DNA of 64,000 nucleotides from CAYYJR01 sp964472305 (lineage in GTDB: Bacteria > Armatimonadota > Hebobacteria > CAIYQO01). The stretch is from positions 388,450 to 452,449 of the forward strand of contig CAYYJR010000001.1 of assembly GCA_964472305.1 (NCBI GenBank). Reading direction: 5' to 3'. A program made the position numbers and the translations under genes. Shown one piece after another: positions 9,117 through 17,763 of this stretch. Position 1 is the first letter of the stretch; each line of letters opens with the position of its first letter. The notes under the pieces were generated by a model. The model ran no database searches. It had not been told where the DNA came from and was given only the letters and a program-made list of their open reading frames with translations.

Positions 9117-10310
9117 TCACGAATGGGTATGTTCGGTGCTGAATACCGCGTTGGCGTGAAAGGGGGACATCGCCCGCAGCGCCTCCACGATAGACGGCAG
9201 TTGCTCCAGCACGTAGTCGATCTCCGCTTCGGTGGTGCCGCGCCCGAGCGAAAAGCGCAACGACCCGTGAGCGAACTCCACCGGGATGTGCATCGCCAGC
9301 AGCACGTGCGACGGATCCAGCGAGCCGGATGTGCAGGCGGAACCGCTGGAGGCGGCGATACCCACCGCATCCAACCGCAGCAGTTGCGCTTCGCCTTCGA
9401 TATATTTCACGATGACGCTGGCGTTATTGGGCAGCCGATGCGTGCGGTCGCCGGTGACAAAGCTGTCGGGCACCCGTTCCACGATGCCGTCCAGCAATTT
9501 GTCGCGCAGGCGTGCCTGGCGCGCCGCCTCACTGTCCATCTCCGCGATCGCCAGTTCAGCCGCGCGTCCCAGTCCGACGATGCCCGGCACGTTTTCCGTA
9601 CCCGAACGCATGCCGCGCTCGTGCCCGCCGCCGAAGATGAGCGGTTTGACACGCACCCCGCGGCGAATATACAGCGCACCGACACCCTTGGGGCCATACA
9701 GCTTGTGACCGGAGAGCGAGAGCAGATCGACATGCAGGGTTTCCACGTTTATGGGAATATGCCCCACGGTCTGCACCGCGTCGGTGTGAAACCACACGCC
9801 GGTCGCACGGCAGATGGCGCCAATCTCCGCGATGGGTTGCACGGTGCCCACTTCGTTATTCGCGTGCATGATGGTGACCAGCGTGGTATCCTGCCGAATA
9901 GCCGCGCGGACATCCGCGGGATCGATCAGACCGGTGCCGTCCACCGGCAGCGTCGTCACCTCCCACCCACGTTTCTGCAACATCTCCAGTGTGTGCGATA
10001 CGGCATGGTGTTCGATGGCGCTGGTGATAATATGCTTGCCCTTGTCCTCGCGTGCCACCGCCGCGCCGACGATGGCCAGGTTATCCGCCTCAGTGCCGCC
10101 GCCGGTGAAGTAGATTTCCTTCGGAACGGCATGCAGCAATGTCGCCACCGCGGCGCGTCCGTGTTCCATTCCTTCGCTGGCCTGGCGCCCAAAGTGGTGA
10201 ATGCTGGACGGATTTCCCCAGAACTCCCGGTAATACGGCAGCATCGCGTCAATGACTTCCGGCGCCACCGGCGTGGTCGCCGCGTGATCGAGATAGATGG
10301 ACGGTGGCAT
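9117..10310 (-). CDS. cysteine desulfurase, NifS/IscS family (class V aminotransferase fold)
   Basis: 397 residues. The N-terminus IYLDHAATTPV is the classic family start. The PLP lysine lies in SLSGHKLYGPKGVG, and the catalytic Cys loop is in ASSGSACTSGSL, a short NifS/IscS-like loop. The enzyme removes sulfur from L-cysteine to give a persulfide for Fe-S clusters, thiolated tRNA or thiamine. The start at 10310 has GGAGAGGAG just upstream; the open frame runs further to 10367 without a ribosome site. No iscU, iscR or mnmA is next to it, so the sulfur acceptor is not indicated by context. Confidence 0.93.
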   Translation of the reverse strand: MPPSIYLDHAATTPVAPEVIDAMLPYYREFWGNPSSIHHFGRQASEGMEHGRAAVATLLHAVPKEIYFTGGGTEADNLAIVGAAVAREDKGKHIITSAIEHHAVSHTLEMLQKRGWEVTTLPVDGTGLIDPADVRAAIRQDTTLVTIMHANNEVGTVQPIAEIGAICRATGVWFHTDAVQTVGHIPINVETLHVDLLSLSGHKLYGPKGVGALYIRRGVRVKPLIFGGGHERGMRSGTENVPGIVGLGRAAELAIAEMDSEAARQARLRDKLLDGIVERVPDSFVTGDRTHRLPNNASVIVKYIEGEAQLLRLDAVGIAASSGSACTSGSLDPSHVLLAMHIPVEFAHGSLRFSLGRGTTEAEIDYVLEQLPSIVEALRAMSPFHANAVFSTEHTHS

Positions 10311-10640
10311 GATCGGCTCCTCTCCTCGACCGGTCCATGAACCGGGCAAGATTGTTACTCTAAGCAATGATTACCCATTTTTGATGATTTCGTCAAGAGG
10401 CAGGAAAGAAAAAAGGGCTAAATTCGTCGGATTAATGACTGGAAGAGCAAACCGGTAGCGGAGTCAACATAAGTTAAGCGCCGGATCTCCTTCAGCAGGT
10501 GAGCGGAAAGAAGCGGATAATGGCTCGCGGTTGGGTAGAGATTGAAGCCGATAGGTTGAACCTGCCCCACGGCGCTCTCCAGAGAAAAATATCTGGGGCA
10601 AGTTACGCGTGTACGCCAGCGCAGACGCAAAGCGCCGTGA
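10311..10640. other. gene-poor interval upstream of the cysteine desulfurase gene
   Basis: 330 bp. Near the desulfurase start is a 16-bp imperfect inverted repeat CCGGT...ACCGG (10330-10345), and further up TTGACG on the minus strand (10391-10396) that could be a -35. The minus-strand frame 10418-10630 encodes about 70 residues whose C-terminal half resembles the tail of phosphopantetheine adenylyltransferase, but it lacks a convincing start and any N-terminal domain. It may be a gene remnant or chance. Confidence 0.35.
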
Positions 10641-11147
10641 TTATTCCACCTGTATCATATCGGGGCGATTCAGACTGCTGACCCACTGCTGCAACTCGTT
10701 CCAGGTCTGCTGGTGCACCACCTCACGCACCAGGAATGCTTGCGCGATCACATGCACTTCCGGCGTGCCGGTATACGCCAGCAGCACGTATGACAGCATG
10801 GTGCGCGCGGTGAGGAAGGCGAAGATGCCGCCGATGAAAAAGCCGATGATGTTGTCAAAGGGATCGAAGCTCATCTCAAAAAAGCGATGCAGGCGGTAAC
10901 CGAGTGGAAAGGAGAAGATAACCAACGGCAGGTACAACGCCAGGCTCCACCAACCCAGGCTGGACTTGCTATTGAGCCCGAATCCGATGGTAAACGTTTC
11001 CGACAATACCGGCGCGAGCGCCATAACGAGCATGCCGGACAACACGCAGCACAGACCGACGCATAATGCCAACGCGCTGCCGCGGCGGAAGCCGAAAATC
11101 GGCAAGATAAGCAAACATGCCCAACCGAGCACCAATGCCAGCAACAT
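10641..11147 (-). CDS. CvpA-like small integral membrane protein
   Basis: 168 residues with about four hydrophobic helices (roughly residues 3-18, 24-45, 66-85 and 95-122) and a charged DxxxN/G turn before the last helix (FDPFDNIIGFFIGG), as in CvpA-family proteins. AAGGGG lies about 7 nt before the start. It is 63 nt downstream of the MEMO1-like gene on the same strand and may share its transcript. CvpA was linked to colicin V production in E. coli, but the general function is unknown. Family assignment is moderate; it could simply be an unrelated four-helix membrane protein. Confidence 0.6.
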   Translation of the reverse strand: MLLALVLGWACLLILPIFGFRRGSALALCVGLCCVLSGMLVMALAPVLSETFTIGFGLNSKSSLGWWSLALYLPLVIFSFPLGYRLHRFFEMSFDPFDNIIGFFIGGIFAFLTARTMLSYVLLAYTGTPEVHVIAQAFLVREVVHQQTWNELQQWVSSLNRPDMIQVE

Positions 11148-11210
11148 AGCTGTTCCCCCTTGTCGCGGTCCTGGTCAGAATAGCAGTGAAACGGCAGCAG
11201 AGGGGGAACG

Positions 11211-12077
11211 CTACCGATACAATGCAACCGCCCCATATCCGACGACCGCCTGTCGATCTCCCGCGACATCTCCTGATGTATGATGGTGCAATAGCGTGCC
11301 TTCGCGGACGCCCGACGCGCGAGCGGCCGCAAGCATCGCCGTCACCGGCAGCACGCCGCACATGCTGATTGCGTGTTCGCGCACCTCGGTGATCAATCGC
11401 TCGGGATCAACGGCAGTGATAGCTGCCAACGCCAGTTGATCCAGGCGCTCCGCCACGTCATGCGGCACGTAATGTGAAAAGTCGGTGCTGGCGATAATCA
11501 GCAGGTCATGCTCGCGCGCCAGCGCGGCCAGCGCCTCGCCCAGCCGCAGCACAGCGTGCGTTGTCGCCATGCCGATCGATATCGGCACGATCGGCACCTC
11601 GCCGAACAGGAACTGCAGCAAGGGGAGCTGCACTTCCACCGAATGTTCCAGCGCATGGGCACGCGCATCCGGCGTCACGGCGTTATCCACAGCCCGCAAT
11701 CGCGCGCCGAGTGCGGCATCCACCGGCAGGATGCCGAGTGGCGTCTGCCAGCCGGCGGCAGGCGAAAGCGCCAGCGGCGCCCCAAGACCGCGGTGAGTAA
11801 GTCCCAGGATGACTACCGCATCCGGACGTCCGTCACGCGCCATTTCCGCATAAGCCCAGGCGGCACACTGTGCGGAATAGGGGTAGCCGGCGTGCGGAAC
11901 CACAATCCCAAATACGCGGCGGGCTCCCTGTTCGGGCACGCGGGGAACTGCTCCGGGACCCAGCGGAGAAAGAAAGGCGCATTCGAGCTCCGCTCGCAAC
12001 TCTCCCGGTTGCCTGGGATAGAAATAACCGGCAACGGCCGGTTGCCTGATCTCTTGCGCATCGTGACCCGTTTCCAT
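11211..12077 (-). CDS. amrB: MEMO1 family protein (AmmeMemoRadiSam system protein B)
   Basis: 288 residues. It starts with RQPAVAGYFYPRQPGEL and has the metal-ligand patterns of the family: VVPHAGYPYSA, LGLTHRG, a conserved HALEHSVEVQLPLLQ segment and STDFSHYVPHDVA. The fold resembles extradiol dioxygenases. In many bacteria and archaea it is clustered with an AMMECR1-domain protein and a radical SAM enzyme; neither is visible next to it here. GAGAGGAAA precedes the ATG. Function is unknown, although AmmeMemoRadiSam systems are thought to modify something by radical chemistry. Confidence 0.88.
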   Translation of the reverse strand: METGHDAQEIRQPAVAGYFYPRQPGELRAELECAFLSPLGPGAVPRVPEQGARRVFGIVVPHAGYPYSAQCAAWAYAEMARDGRPDAVVILGLTHRGLGAPLALSPAAGWQTPLGILPVDAALGARLRAVDNAVTPDARAHALEHSVEVQLPLLQFLFGEVPIVPISIGMATTHAVLRLGEALAALAREHDLLIIASTDFSHYVPHDVAERLDQLALAAITAVDPERLITEVREHAISMCGVLPVTAMLAAARASGVREGTLLHHHTSGDVAGDRQAVVGYGAVALYR

Positions 12078-12172
12078 CGTATTTCCTCTCTATTCCATAG
12101 TTTGCGCTAAATTCGAGATAATCGGGGTACGCCTCTTTCAACTCGCCGATACATTAAACAGCGCATTTAGGG

Positions 12173-12178
12173 TATAAT
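12173..12178 (+). promoter_or_regulatory. -10 box of the GNAT gene, close to the start codon
   Basis: Perfect TATAAT at 12173-12178, ten nt before the ATG at 12189. No good -35 and no Shine-Dalgarno are visible, so transcription would begin about 4 nt before the start codon, giving a nearly leaderless mRNA. Confidence 0.45.
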
Positions 12179-12188
12179 TCCATCGACA

Positions 12189-12689
12189 ATGCGTTTTCCC
12201 GAATATCAAGTTCGGCACGATCTGACGATTCGACCCGCCACCTTTCAGGATCTGGAGATGATTGGGGATTTATGGGTCGAATTGATGGCGTTTCACGCCG
12301 CGCTGGACGCTCGTTTCAGCGTTCCGCCGCATGGTCGCGCCAATTATATCCGTCATGTGCAGCATGCGTTGCGCGATGAGACCTTTGTGGTACTGGTGGC
12401 GGTGGAGCAGCAACAGGTGGTCGGCTATGTGATGGGGTATATCGGCCAGAATCCGCCCATCTTCGCCCATCCGCGTTACGGCTTCATCGCTGACCTGTGC
12501 GTGACATCTCAATGTCGCCGCAAGGGCGCCGGCGAGGCGCTGGTGAAAAAGATCTGTGCCTGGTTTCGCGGGCGCGGCATGCACAGCGTGCAGTTGAACG
12601 TGGCGCATCTGAACCCGTTGTCGCAGGCATTCTGGCGCAAGGTCGGGTGTGCGGACTACCTGGATCATATGTGGCTGGAGCTCGATTGA
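12189..12689 (+). CDS. GNAT family N-acetyltransferase
   Basis: 166 residues. It has the GNAT N-terminal LTIRPATFQDLEMIGDLW, a central strand with VLVAVEQQQVVGYVMGYI, motif A as FIADLCVTSQCRRKGAGEALVKK (the R/Q-x-x-G-x-A acetyl-CoA loop, near residues 98-115) and the C-terminal AFWRKVGCADY. It should transfer an acetyl group from acetyl-CoA to an amine; the substrate is unknown. It faces away from the MEMO1-like gene across a 111-bp divergent region. Confidence 0.87.
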   Translation: MRFPEYQVRHDLTIRPATFQDLEMIGDLWVELMAFHAALDARFSVPPHGRANYIRHVQHALRDETFVVLVAVEQQQVVGYVMGYIGQNPPIFAHPRYGFIADLCVTSQCRRKGAGEALVKKICAWFRGRGMHSVQLNVAHLNPLSQAFWRKVGCADYLDHMWLELD

Positions 12690-12747
12690 CCCCGGAACAA
12701 TCCCCCGCAATGCCAGGCGCGACCGGCGCCGGAGAGGTGTATGATCG

Positions 12748-13650
12748 ATGAGAAAAAGCATTCGCATTTTGCTGCTTTGCCTGTGCCTGGCCGGCGCACT
12801 GCTCGCGCTGGCGCAGCAGCCCGTGCCGGCGCCGACCGTGCGCCTGCCGGATAACACGAAAATCTACCGCCTGGTGGTGGAGAGCTTTTGGCAGGTGAAT
12901 TGCTTCATCATCGCCGCGCCCAACGGCAAGGCGGTCATCATCGATCCGGGCGACGATCTCGACTGGCTCGGGAATGGACGCTATCACCCCAACGGCAAGG
13001 ATGCGAAGCGCATTCACGAATTTCTACTGAAAAATAAGCTGAAATTGCAGTGTATCGTGCTCACCCACGGGCATTTGGATCATATCGGCGCGTGCAAATA
13101 CCTGAAAGACAAAACGGGCGCGAAAGTGCTCATGCATGCCAACGACGTGCGGCCCGCGGGCGATCCACTGGCCGGCTGCCCCAAAGATAACAACTTATTC
13201 GACGCTGGCTTCACGAAGGTCGACCGCACCCTGGCGGACAACGAGATACTCACCGTGGGCGACATGTCGTTCAAGGTGCTGTTCACTCCCGGCCACGGCG
13301 TCGGCTCCATTTGCCTGTACACCACGCAGAAAGGGAAGCCGTTGCTGTTCAGCGGCGACACGCTGCTGCACTATTACAAAGGGTACGACGGCGCCTACTA
13401 CGACACGGGCCGCACCAATTTTCGCGACGGCACCGGCAATCAGGAACTGCTCTATCGCATGGTCCGCGAAAAACTGTTCACGCTGCCCGATGAGACGCTT
13501 GTCTACCCGGGACATTACGACTTTACCACCATTGGCGAGGAAAAGAAATACAGTCCGGCTAACAAGCCACCCTTCGTCCCGGACGGCGACAACGGCGCGG
13601 CGCAGAATCCCCCGCCTGCTCCGGCGGCCGACGGCACGGAGAATCAGTAA
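12748..13650 (+). CDS. exported MBL-fold metallo-hydrolase (glyoxalase II-like)
   Basis: 300 residues. A clear Sec-type signal peptide covers residues 1-23 (charged start, Leu/Cys-rich core, AQQ after). The metallo-beta-lactamase zinc motif HxHxDH is present as THGHLDH (about residues 107-113), followed by FTPGHGVGSIC, FSGDTLL and YPGHYDFTT, which supply the other zinc ligands. It is probably a periplasmic or exported hydrolase; the thioester hydrolases of the glyoxalase II type are the nearest look-alikes, but the substrate is not known. The C-terminal 30 residues are Pro/Ala-rich and disordered. GGAGAGG lies about 11 nt before the start. Confidence 0.85.
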   Translation: MRKSIRILLLCLCLAGALLALAQQPVPAPTVRLPDNTKIYRLVVESFWQVNCFIIAAPNGKAVIIDPGDDLDWLGNGRYHPNGKDAKRIHEFLLKNKLKLQCIVLTHGHLDHIGACKYLKDKTGAKVLMHANDVRPAGDPLAGCPKDNNLFDAGFTKVDRTLADNEILTVGDMSFKVLFTPGHGVGSICLYTTQKGKPLLFSGDTLLHYYKGYDGAYYDTGRTNFRDGTGNQELLYRMVREKLFTLPDETLVYPGHYDFTTIGEEKKYSPANKPPFVPDGDNGAAQNPPPAPAADGTENQ

Positions 13651-13670
13651 GGATACAGCCGGATAATCAT

Positions 13671-14792
13671 ATGCGCATCGCCGTCAACGCCCTGCTCGTG
13701 TCCGGCGCCTTTTCCGGCGTGCAACACGCCATACTCCACCAGCTTTGCGCGCTGCTGCGACTCGACAGCGGGCACGAGTGGGTGGTCGTCGCGCTGAACG
13801 ACGTGCCTATCGAGGAGCACCTCGGCGCCGGCGCGTATACGGTGCTGCGCGCGCCGGTGAGCGCGGGCGCCCGCCTGTCGCGCATCCTGTGGGAACAGAC
13901 CGCGCTGCCCGGGGCGCTGACACAAGCCGAGGTCGACCTCCTCTATGCGCCCGGCTACCTCACTTCGCTGCGCTGGCGCGGTCCATCAGTGGTCTTTATA
14001 CATGATACCATCGCCCTTTCGCACCCGCACCTCTGCACGTTCAGCAACGCGATGAACTACCGGTTGCTGTTGCCGCCGTCGGCGCGGCATGCCACCCGGG
14101 TGGCGACACCCAGCCATGCCTCGGCACGCGACGTCGCCCGGTATTGCCGGGTGGCGCCCGACTACATCCGCGTGGCGCCGCTGGGAGTGGTGCTGCCGCC
14201 GCCACCGACCGCGGACGACCTGGCAGCCGCGCGGGGGAAGATCGGCGTGACGGCGCCGTTTGTGCTGGCGGTGAGCACCATCGAGCCGAAAAAGAACTTC
14301 GGCAACCTGATCCGCTGGTTCGACGCCTGGAAGCGCGCCGGGCTGCCGCATCACCTGGTTATCATCGGCAAGTGGGGCTGGGGCTGCGGCGAGGTGCGGA
14401 ATGCCCTGGCGCGCTCATTGTTTCGCGACAGTATCCACCTGCCCGGTTATCTGCCGCAGGCGGAATTGCCGCCCATCATGGCGGCGGCAGACTTGCTGCT
14501 GATGCCGTCGCGCTACGAAGGCTTCGGCTTGCCCGCGCTGGAGGCGATGGCCGCCGGTGTGCCGGTAGCGGCGTCCGACCAGGGTGCGCTGCCCGAGACG
14601 GTGGGCGACGCCGGCCTGGTGCTGCCACTGGACGACGCGCGCTGGGCAGCGGAGATCCCCGCGCTGCTCGCGCAACCAGACCGCCTCGCTGCGCTGCGCA
14701 CCGCCGGCCACACGCGTGCCGCCGCCTGCACCTGGCGCCGTTGCGCGGAAACGCTGCTTGATGTCTTCGCGGAGGCGGCAGGGACGGGGTAG
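13671..14792 (+). CDS. family 4 glycosyltransferase (GT-B fold)
   Basis: 373 residues. The donor-binding half has the GT4 pattern: VLAVSTIEPKKNFGNLI (start of the second Rossmann domain, near residue 200), IHLPGYLPQAELPPIMAAADLLLMPSRYEGFGLPALEAMAAGVPVA with the retaining E-x7-E motif, and ALPETVGDAGLVLPLDD. Members transfer a sugar from a nucleotide sugar, with mannosyl- and glucosyltransferases of exopolysaccharide or glycolipid pathways as common examples. There is no membrane segment. It begins 20 nt after the metallo-hydrolase, with AAGGA just upstream. Donor and acceptor cannot be told. Confidence 0.9.
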   Translation: MRIAVNALLVSGAFSGVQHAILHQLCALLRLDSGHEWVVVALNDVPIEEHLGAGAYTVLRAPVSAGARLSRILWEQTALPGALTQAEVDLLYAPGYLTSLRWRGPSVVFIHDTIALSHPHLCTFSNAMNYRLLLPPSARHATRVATPSHASARDVARYCRVAPDYIRVAPLGVVLPPPPTADDLAAARGKIGVTAPFVLAVSTIEPKKNFGNLIRWFDAWKRAGLPHHLVIIGKWGWGCGEVRNALARSLFRDSIHLPGYLPQAELPPIMAAADLLLMPSRYEGFGLPALEAMAAGVPVAASDQGALPETVGDAGLVLPLDDARWAAEIPALLAQPDRLAALRTAGHTRAAACTWRRCAETLLDVFAEAAGTG

Positions 14793-14921
14793 TAACTTGC
14801 GCCTGGACAACAGGCCATGCCATACGCGGAAATGCAATGCCGGCATCCAAATCCGTGCAGTGGCAGGAATCCATCCGTCCCATGGCCAATAGCTAAGTAT
14901 CTCTTACAGTAGGAATCGAGT

Positions 14922-15368
14922 ATGCCACACATTGAAACTGAAATTCTCATCCCGGCGCCGCTGGAAACAGTATATCCCATCGCCAAGGATATCGAGCGCT
15001 TTCCGGAATTTTTCCCCGACGTTGAGTCCGTCACCATCCTGGAGCATACCGACACCGGCTTCATCTCCGAATGGGTTGGGGTGGTCGAGAAGTTGAATCG
15101 CAAGCTGAAGTGGCGAGAGTTGGACGAGTGGGACGACGCAATGCACGTCTGCCGCTACCGCGCGGTCGGCGGCGATTGGGACCAGTATGACGGCGTGTGG
15201 ACTTTCGAGACGCGCGACGGCGGCACGTACATGCATATGGCGTTGGACTGCGATATCAACGTCCCGCTCATCGGCCCGATCATCAAAAACCTCATTGGCA
15301 AGCTGGCAAAGGCGAACATCGACAACATGTTTGAAGGCATTCGTCGCCGCTCCCTTGGCGAGGTGTGA
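14922..15368 (+). CDS. SRPBCC (START-like) domain protein
   Basis: 148 residues with the cyclase/START-like pattern: EILIPAPLETVYPIAKDIERFPEFFPDV at the N-terminus, a run of alternating strands, and a long C-terminal helix (NLIGKLAKANIDNMFEGIRRR). The fold forms a hydrophobic cavity; bacterial members bind lipids or polyketides, or act as COQ10-like quinone chaperones. No catalytic residue can be assigned. AGGA lies 9 nt before the ATG. It sits 24 nt upstream of the PBP2 gene, so the two are probably cotranscribed. Confidence 0.8.
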   Translation: MPHIETEILIPAPLETVYPIAKDIERFPEFFPDVESVTILEHTDTGFISEWVGVVEKLNRKLKWRELDEWDDAMHVCRYRAVGGDWDQYDGVWTFETRDGGTYMHMALDCDINVPLIGPIIKNLIGKLAKANIDNMFEGIRRRSLGEV

Positions 15369-15392
15369 CGCAGAACTGCCCGCTCTCCCGCC

Positions 15393-17156
15393 ATGTTCTA
15401 TTACCGCCTGTCCATTTTTCGGATCGTGTTGCTCGCGGTGTTCCTCATGTTCGTGGGACGCCTGGCCTATCTGCAACTGTTTCACGGTACGGAACTACGC
15501 AAGGATTCGGAGAACAACCACCTGCGCCTGGTGCGCACGCCCGCGCCGCGCGGCTTGATTCTCGATCGACGGGGGCGCGTGCTCGCGACCAGCGTACCGG
15601 GGTGGGCGGCATGGCTGGTGCCGGGTGAAGTGCCGCGCAAAACATGGCCGCACATGCTGCGACGGTTGACCAGGCTGGGTATCTATCCCGACCAGGCCAC
15701 GGCGGAAAGCGCGCTGGAAGAATACCGGCATTATCCCGGTTACCTGCCGGTGCGGCTGGCTAGCGGGATGACCATTGAAGCGGTGTCGCGGCTGGAGGAG
15801 GAAATGGCGTTCCTCCCCGGCGTGTACCTGCGCGAAGAACCGGTGCGCTACTATCCCCACAAAGCACTGGCGTCGCACCTGATCGGCTACCAGCGCGAAA
15901 TCGACGCCGTCGAGTTGGCTGCACTGCGTGGGCAGCAGTATCGCCTGGGCGACTACCTCGGCAAAACCGGAATTGAGCGCGCCTTTGAAGAGGCGTTGCG
16001 CGGTATCGAAGGCGGCGAACGGGTGGAGGTGAACGCCTACGGCCGCGTGTTGCGCACACTGCACACCGAACCCGCACAGCCGGGCCAATCGGTCACCCTT
16101 ACCATTGATCTCGACGTGCAGCGCGCCGCCGAGCAGGCAATCAGGCATCACCACGGCGCCGCGGTGGCGCTCGATCCCACCACCGGCGAGGTGCTGGCGC
16201 TGGTAAGCACGCCGGGATACGATTTGAACGCGATGTCGGGTAAAATCTCACCCACGCTGTTGGCCTTTCTGCGCGGCGCTAGCCGGCCGGAGATGAACCG
16301 CGTCACCAATGGGACGTATCCGCCCGGTTCGGTCTTCAAAATCATTACCGCAACTGCCGTGTTGGAGCGTGGGAAGGTCGGTCAGAGCGAGTATTTCACC
16401 TGTGAAGGGACATATCACGGCATCCATTGCTGGCAACATGGCGGCCATGGCGCGGTGAGCATGACCGAAGCGATCGCGCAATCGTGCAACGTTGCTTTCA
16501 TGAAGATGGCCGAGCGCGTGGGTATCTGGGCGATGGCGAATACCGCGCGCGTGTTCGAGTTGGGGAAACCGGTTGGCCTGTTGCCCCGGGTGAAATCGTT
16601 GCTCCCCGGCGAGGCGCCGACGGGCATTCTCCCGGAAAAGCGCGGCACGGTGCCCGATCCGAACTGGGCACGTCGCTACTTGCACACGGACTGGAAGCTG
16701 GGTGACACCTTGCAGGTGGGCATCGGTCAGTCGTCACTGGCAATCACGCCGCTGCAAAGCGCCCGCATCATCGCGGCTATCGCCAATGGCGGCAAACTGG
16801 TGCATCCCAACCTGGTGAAACGCGTCGGCGCGCGACAATTCATTGGAGAACCGCCCACACCGCTGGCGTTGAAGCCGGAGACGTTGCGCCGCGTCACCCG
16901 CGGCCTGCGCGCCGTGGTGGGAGAGGGTACCGCGCGCTCGCTGGATCCCACTCTGCATATCGCCGGTAAAACCGGCACCGCGCAAAATCCGGGCGGCGCC
17001 GATCATGCCTGGTTTGTCGGCTATGCTCCCCGGGAAGCTCCGAAGATCGCCGTCGCCGTGCTGATCGAACATGGCGGTCACGGTGGCGTTATGGCCGCCC
17101 CCATCGCCGAATCCATCATCCGGGTGGCGCTGCAAGGCACGAAGAACGCGCCGTGA
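15393..17156 (+). CDS. mrdA: penicillin-binding protein 2 (peptidoglycan D,D-transpeptidase)
   Basis: 587 residues, typical for class B PBP2. One N-terminal membrane helix (residues 8-28) is followed by the pedestal domain and then the transpeptidase domain with all three catalytic motifs: S-x-x-K as SVFK (S313, K316), S-x-N as SCN (about residue 367) and K-T-G as KTGTAQ (K526). It crosslinks peptidoglycan for cell elongation with RodA in the rod complex. No mreBCD or rodA is next to it, which is unusual but not rare. No Shine-Dalgarno is visible, which fits translation coupled to the preceding SRPBCC gene. Confidence 0.95.
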   Translation: MFYYRLSIFRIVLLAVFLMFVGRLAYLQLFHGTELRKDSENNHLRLVRTPAPRGLILDRRGRVLATSVPGWAAWLVPGEVPRKTWPHMLRRLTRLGIYPDQATAESALEEYRHYPGYLPVRLASGMTIEAVSRLEEEMAFLPGVYLREEPVRYYPHKALASHLIGYQREIDAVELAALRGQQYRLGDYLGKTGIERAFEEALRGIEGGERVEVNAYGRVLRTLHTEPAQPGQSVTLTIDLDVQRAAEQAIRHHHGAAVALDPTTGEVLALVSTPGYDLNAMSGKISPTLLAFLRGASRPEMNRVTNGTYPPGSVFKIITATAVLERGKVGQSEYFTCEGTYHGIHCWQHGGHGAVSMTEAIAQSCNVAFMKMAERVGIWAMANTARVFELGKPVGLLPRVKSLLPGEAPTGILPEKRGTVPDPNWARRYLHTDWKLGDTLQVGIGQSSLAITPLQSARIIAAIANGGKLVHPNLVKRVGARQFIGEPPTPLALKPETLRRVTRGLRAVVGEGTARSLDPTLHIAGKTGTAQNPGGADHAWFVGYAPREAPKIAVAVLIEHGGHGGVMAAPIAESIIRVALQGTKNAP

Positions 17157-17208
17157 CGTGATGTCGGTATGCAGCGACTTCAGTCGGGGCATCTTTATCA
17201 CCTTTCGT

Positions 17209-17239
17209 TTGACAGTGCCCGCTTACCCTGTGCTATAAT
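17209..17239 (+). promoter_or_regulatory. promoter of accB
   Basis: TTGACA (17209-17214), 19-nt spacer, TATAAT (17234-17239) with an extended -10 TG at 17231-17232. Transcription should begin near 17246, about 25 nt before the accB ATG. Confidence 0.75.
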
Positions 17240-17270
17240 GCCGACGCGTGCCATAGGACACGCTGCTGCT

Positions 17271-17732
17271 ATGGACGACACTCTGTTTATCGAAATTCAG
17301 CGTTTGTTTGAGATGATGCATCGCCGCGGCTTGCGCGAGTTGTCCATCTCGCAGCCGGAGTTCTCGATCTCCATCACTTCCGCGTTTACGACCGCGGAGA
17401 CGACCGAAGCGCCGCAGCCGGTGGTGTACCATCACGCCGTGCCGGTGGCGGCACCGGCGCCCGTTTCCACACCGGCGCAGGCCGTCCCGCCGTTGGGGTA
17501 TGAGATCGTTTCGCCATTAGTGGGTACGTTTTACCGTTCGGCTTCGCCCGACGCGCCTTCCTTTGTGGAGATCGGCGATCAGGTGGAAGTGGGGCAGACG
17601 TTATGCATCGTGGAAGCGATGAAGGTTTTTAATGAAATCATCGCCGATCGCGCCGGTACCATCATCGCCATCCCGGTGCAAAACGGTCAACTCGTACAGG
17701 TAGGCCAACCACTCGTCGTCCTGAACGCGTAG
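17271..17732 (+). CDS. accB: biotin carboxyl carrier protein of acetyl-CoA carboxylase
   Basis: 153 residues. The C-terminal biotinyl domain has the canonical EAMKV motif with the acceptor lysine at K118, 35 residues from the end as usual. The thumb sequence SPLVGTFYRS...PSFVEIGDQVEVGQTLCIVEAMK is typical of AccB. It is preceded by an Ala/Pro linker (about residues 50-75) and an N-terminal helical domain. The ATG at 17271 is used because homologues start here and the promoter lies between it and the upstream in-frame ATG at 17169. The biotin carboxylase gene accC, usually next door, is absent; homoserine dehydrogenase follows 31 nt later. Confidence 0.93.
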   Translation: MDDTLFIEIQRLFEMMHRRGLRELSISQPEFSISITSAFTTAETTEAPQPVVYHHAVPVAAPAPVSTPAQAVPPLGYEIVSPLVGTFYRSASPDAPSFVEIGDQVEVGQTLCIVEAMKVFNEIIADRAGTIIAIPVQNGQLVQVGQPLVVLNA

Positions 17733-17763
17733 GACGGCATCACACCGCCCGGTAGGATTGCAC

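Noticed and set aside
8994..10340. Plus-strand 448-residue open frame opposite the cysteine desulfurase gene
   Set aside because: Composition (His, Arg, Gln rich) is typical of a reverse-strand shadow; the minus-strand gene has full family motifs.
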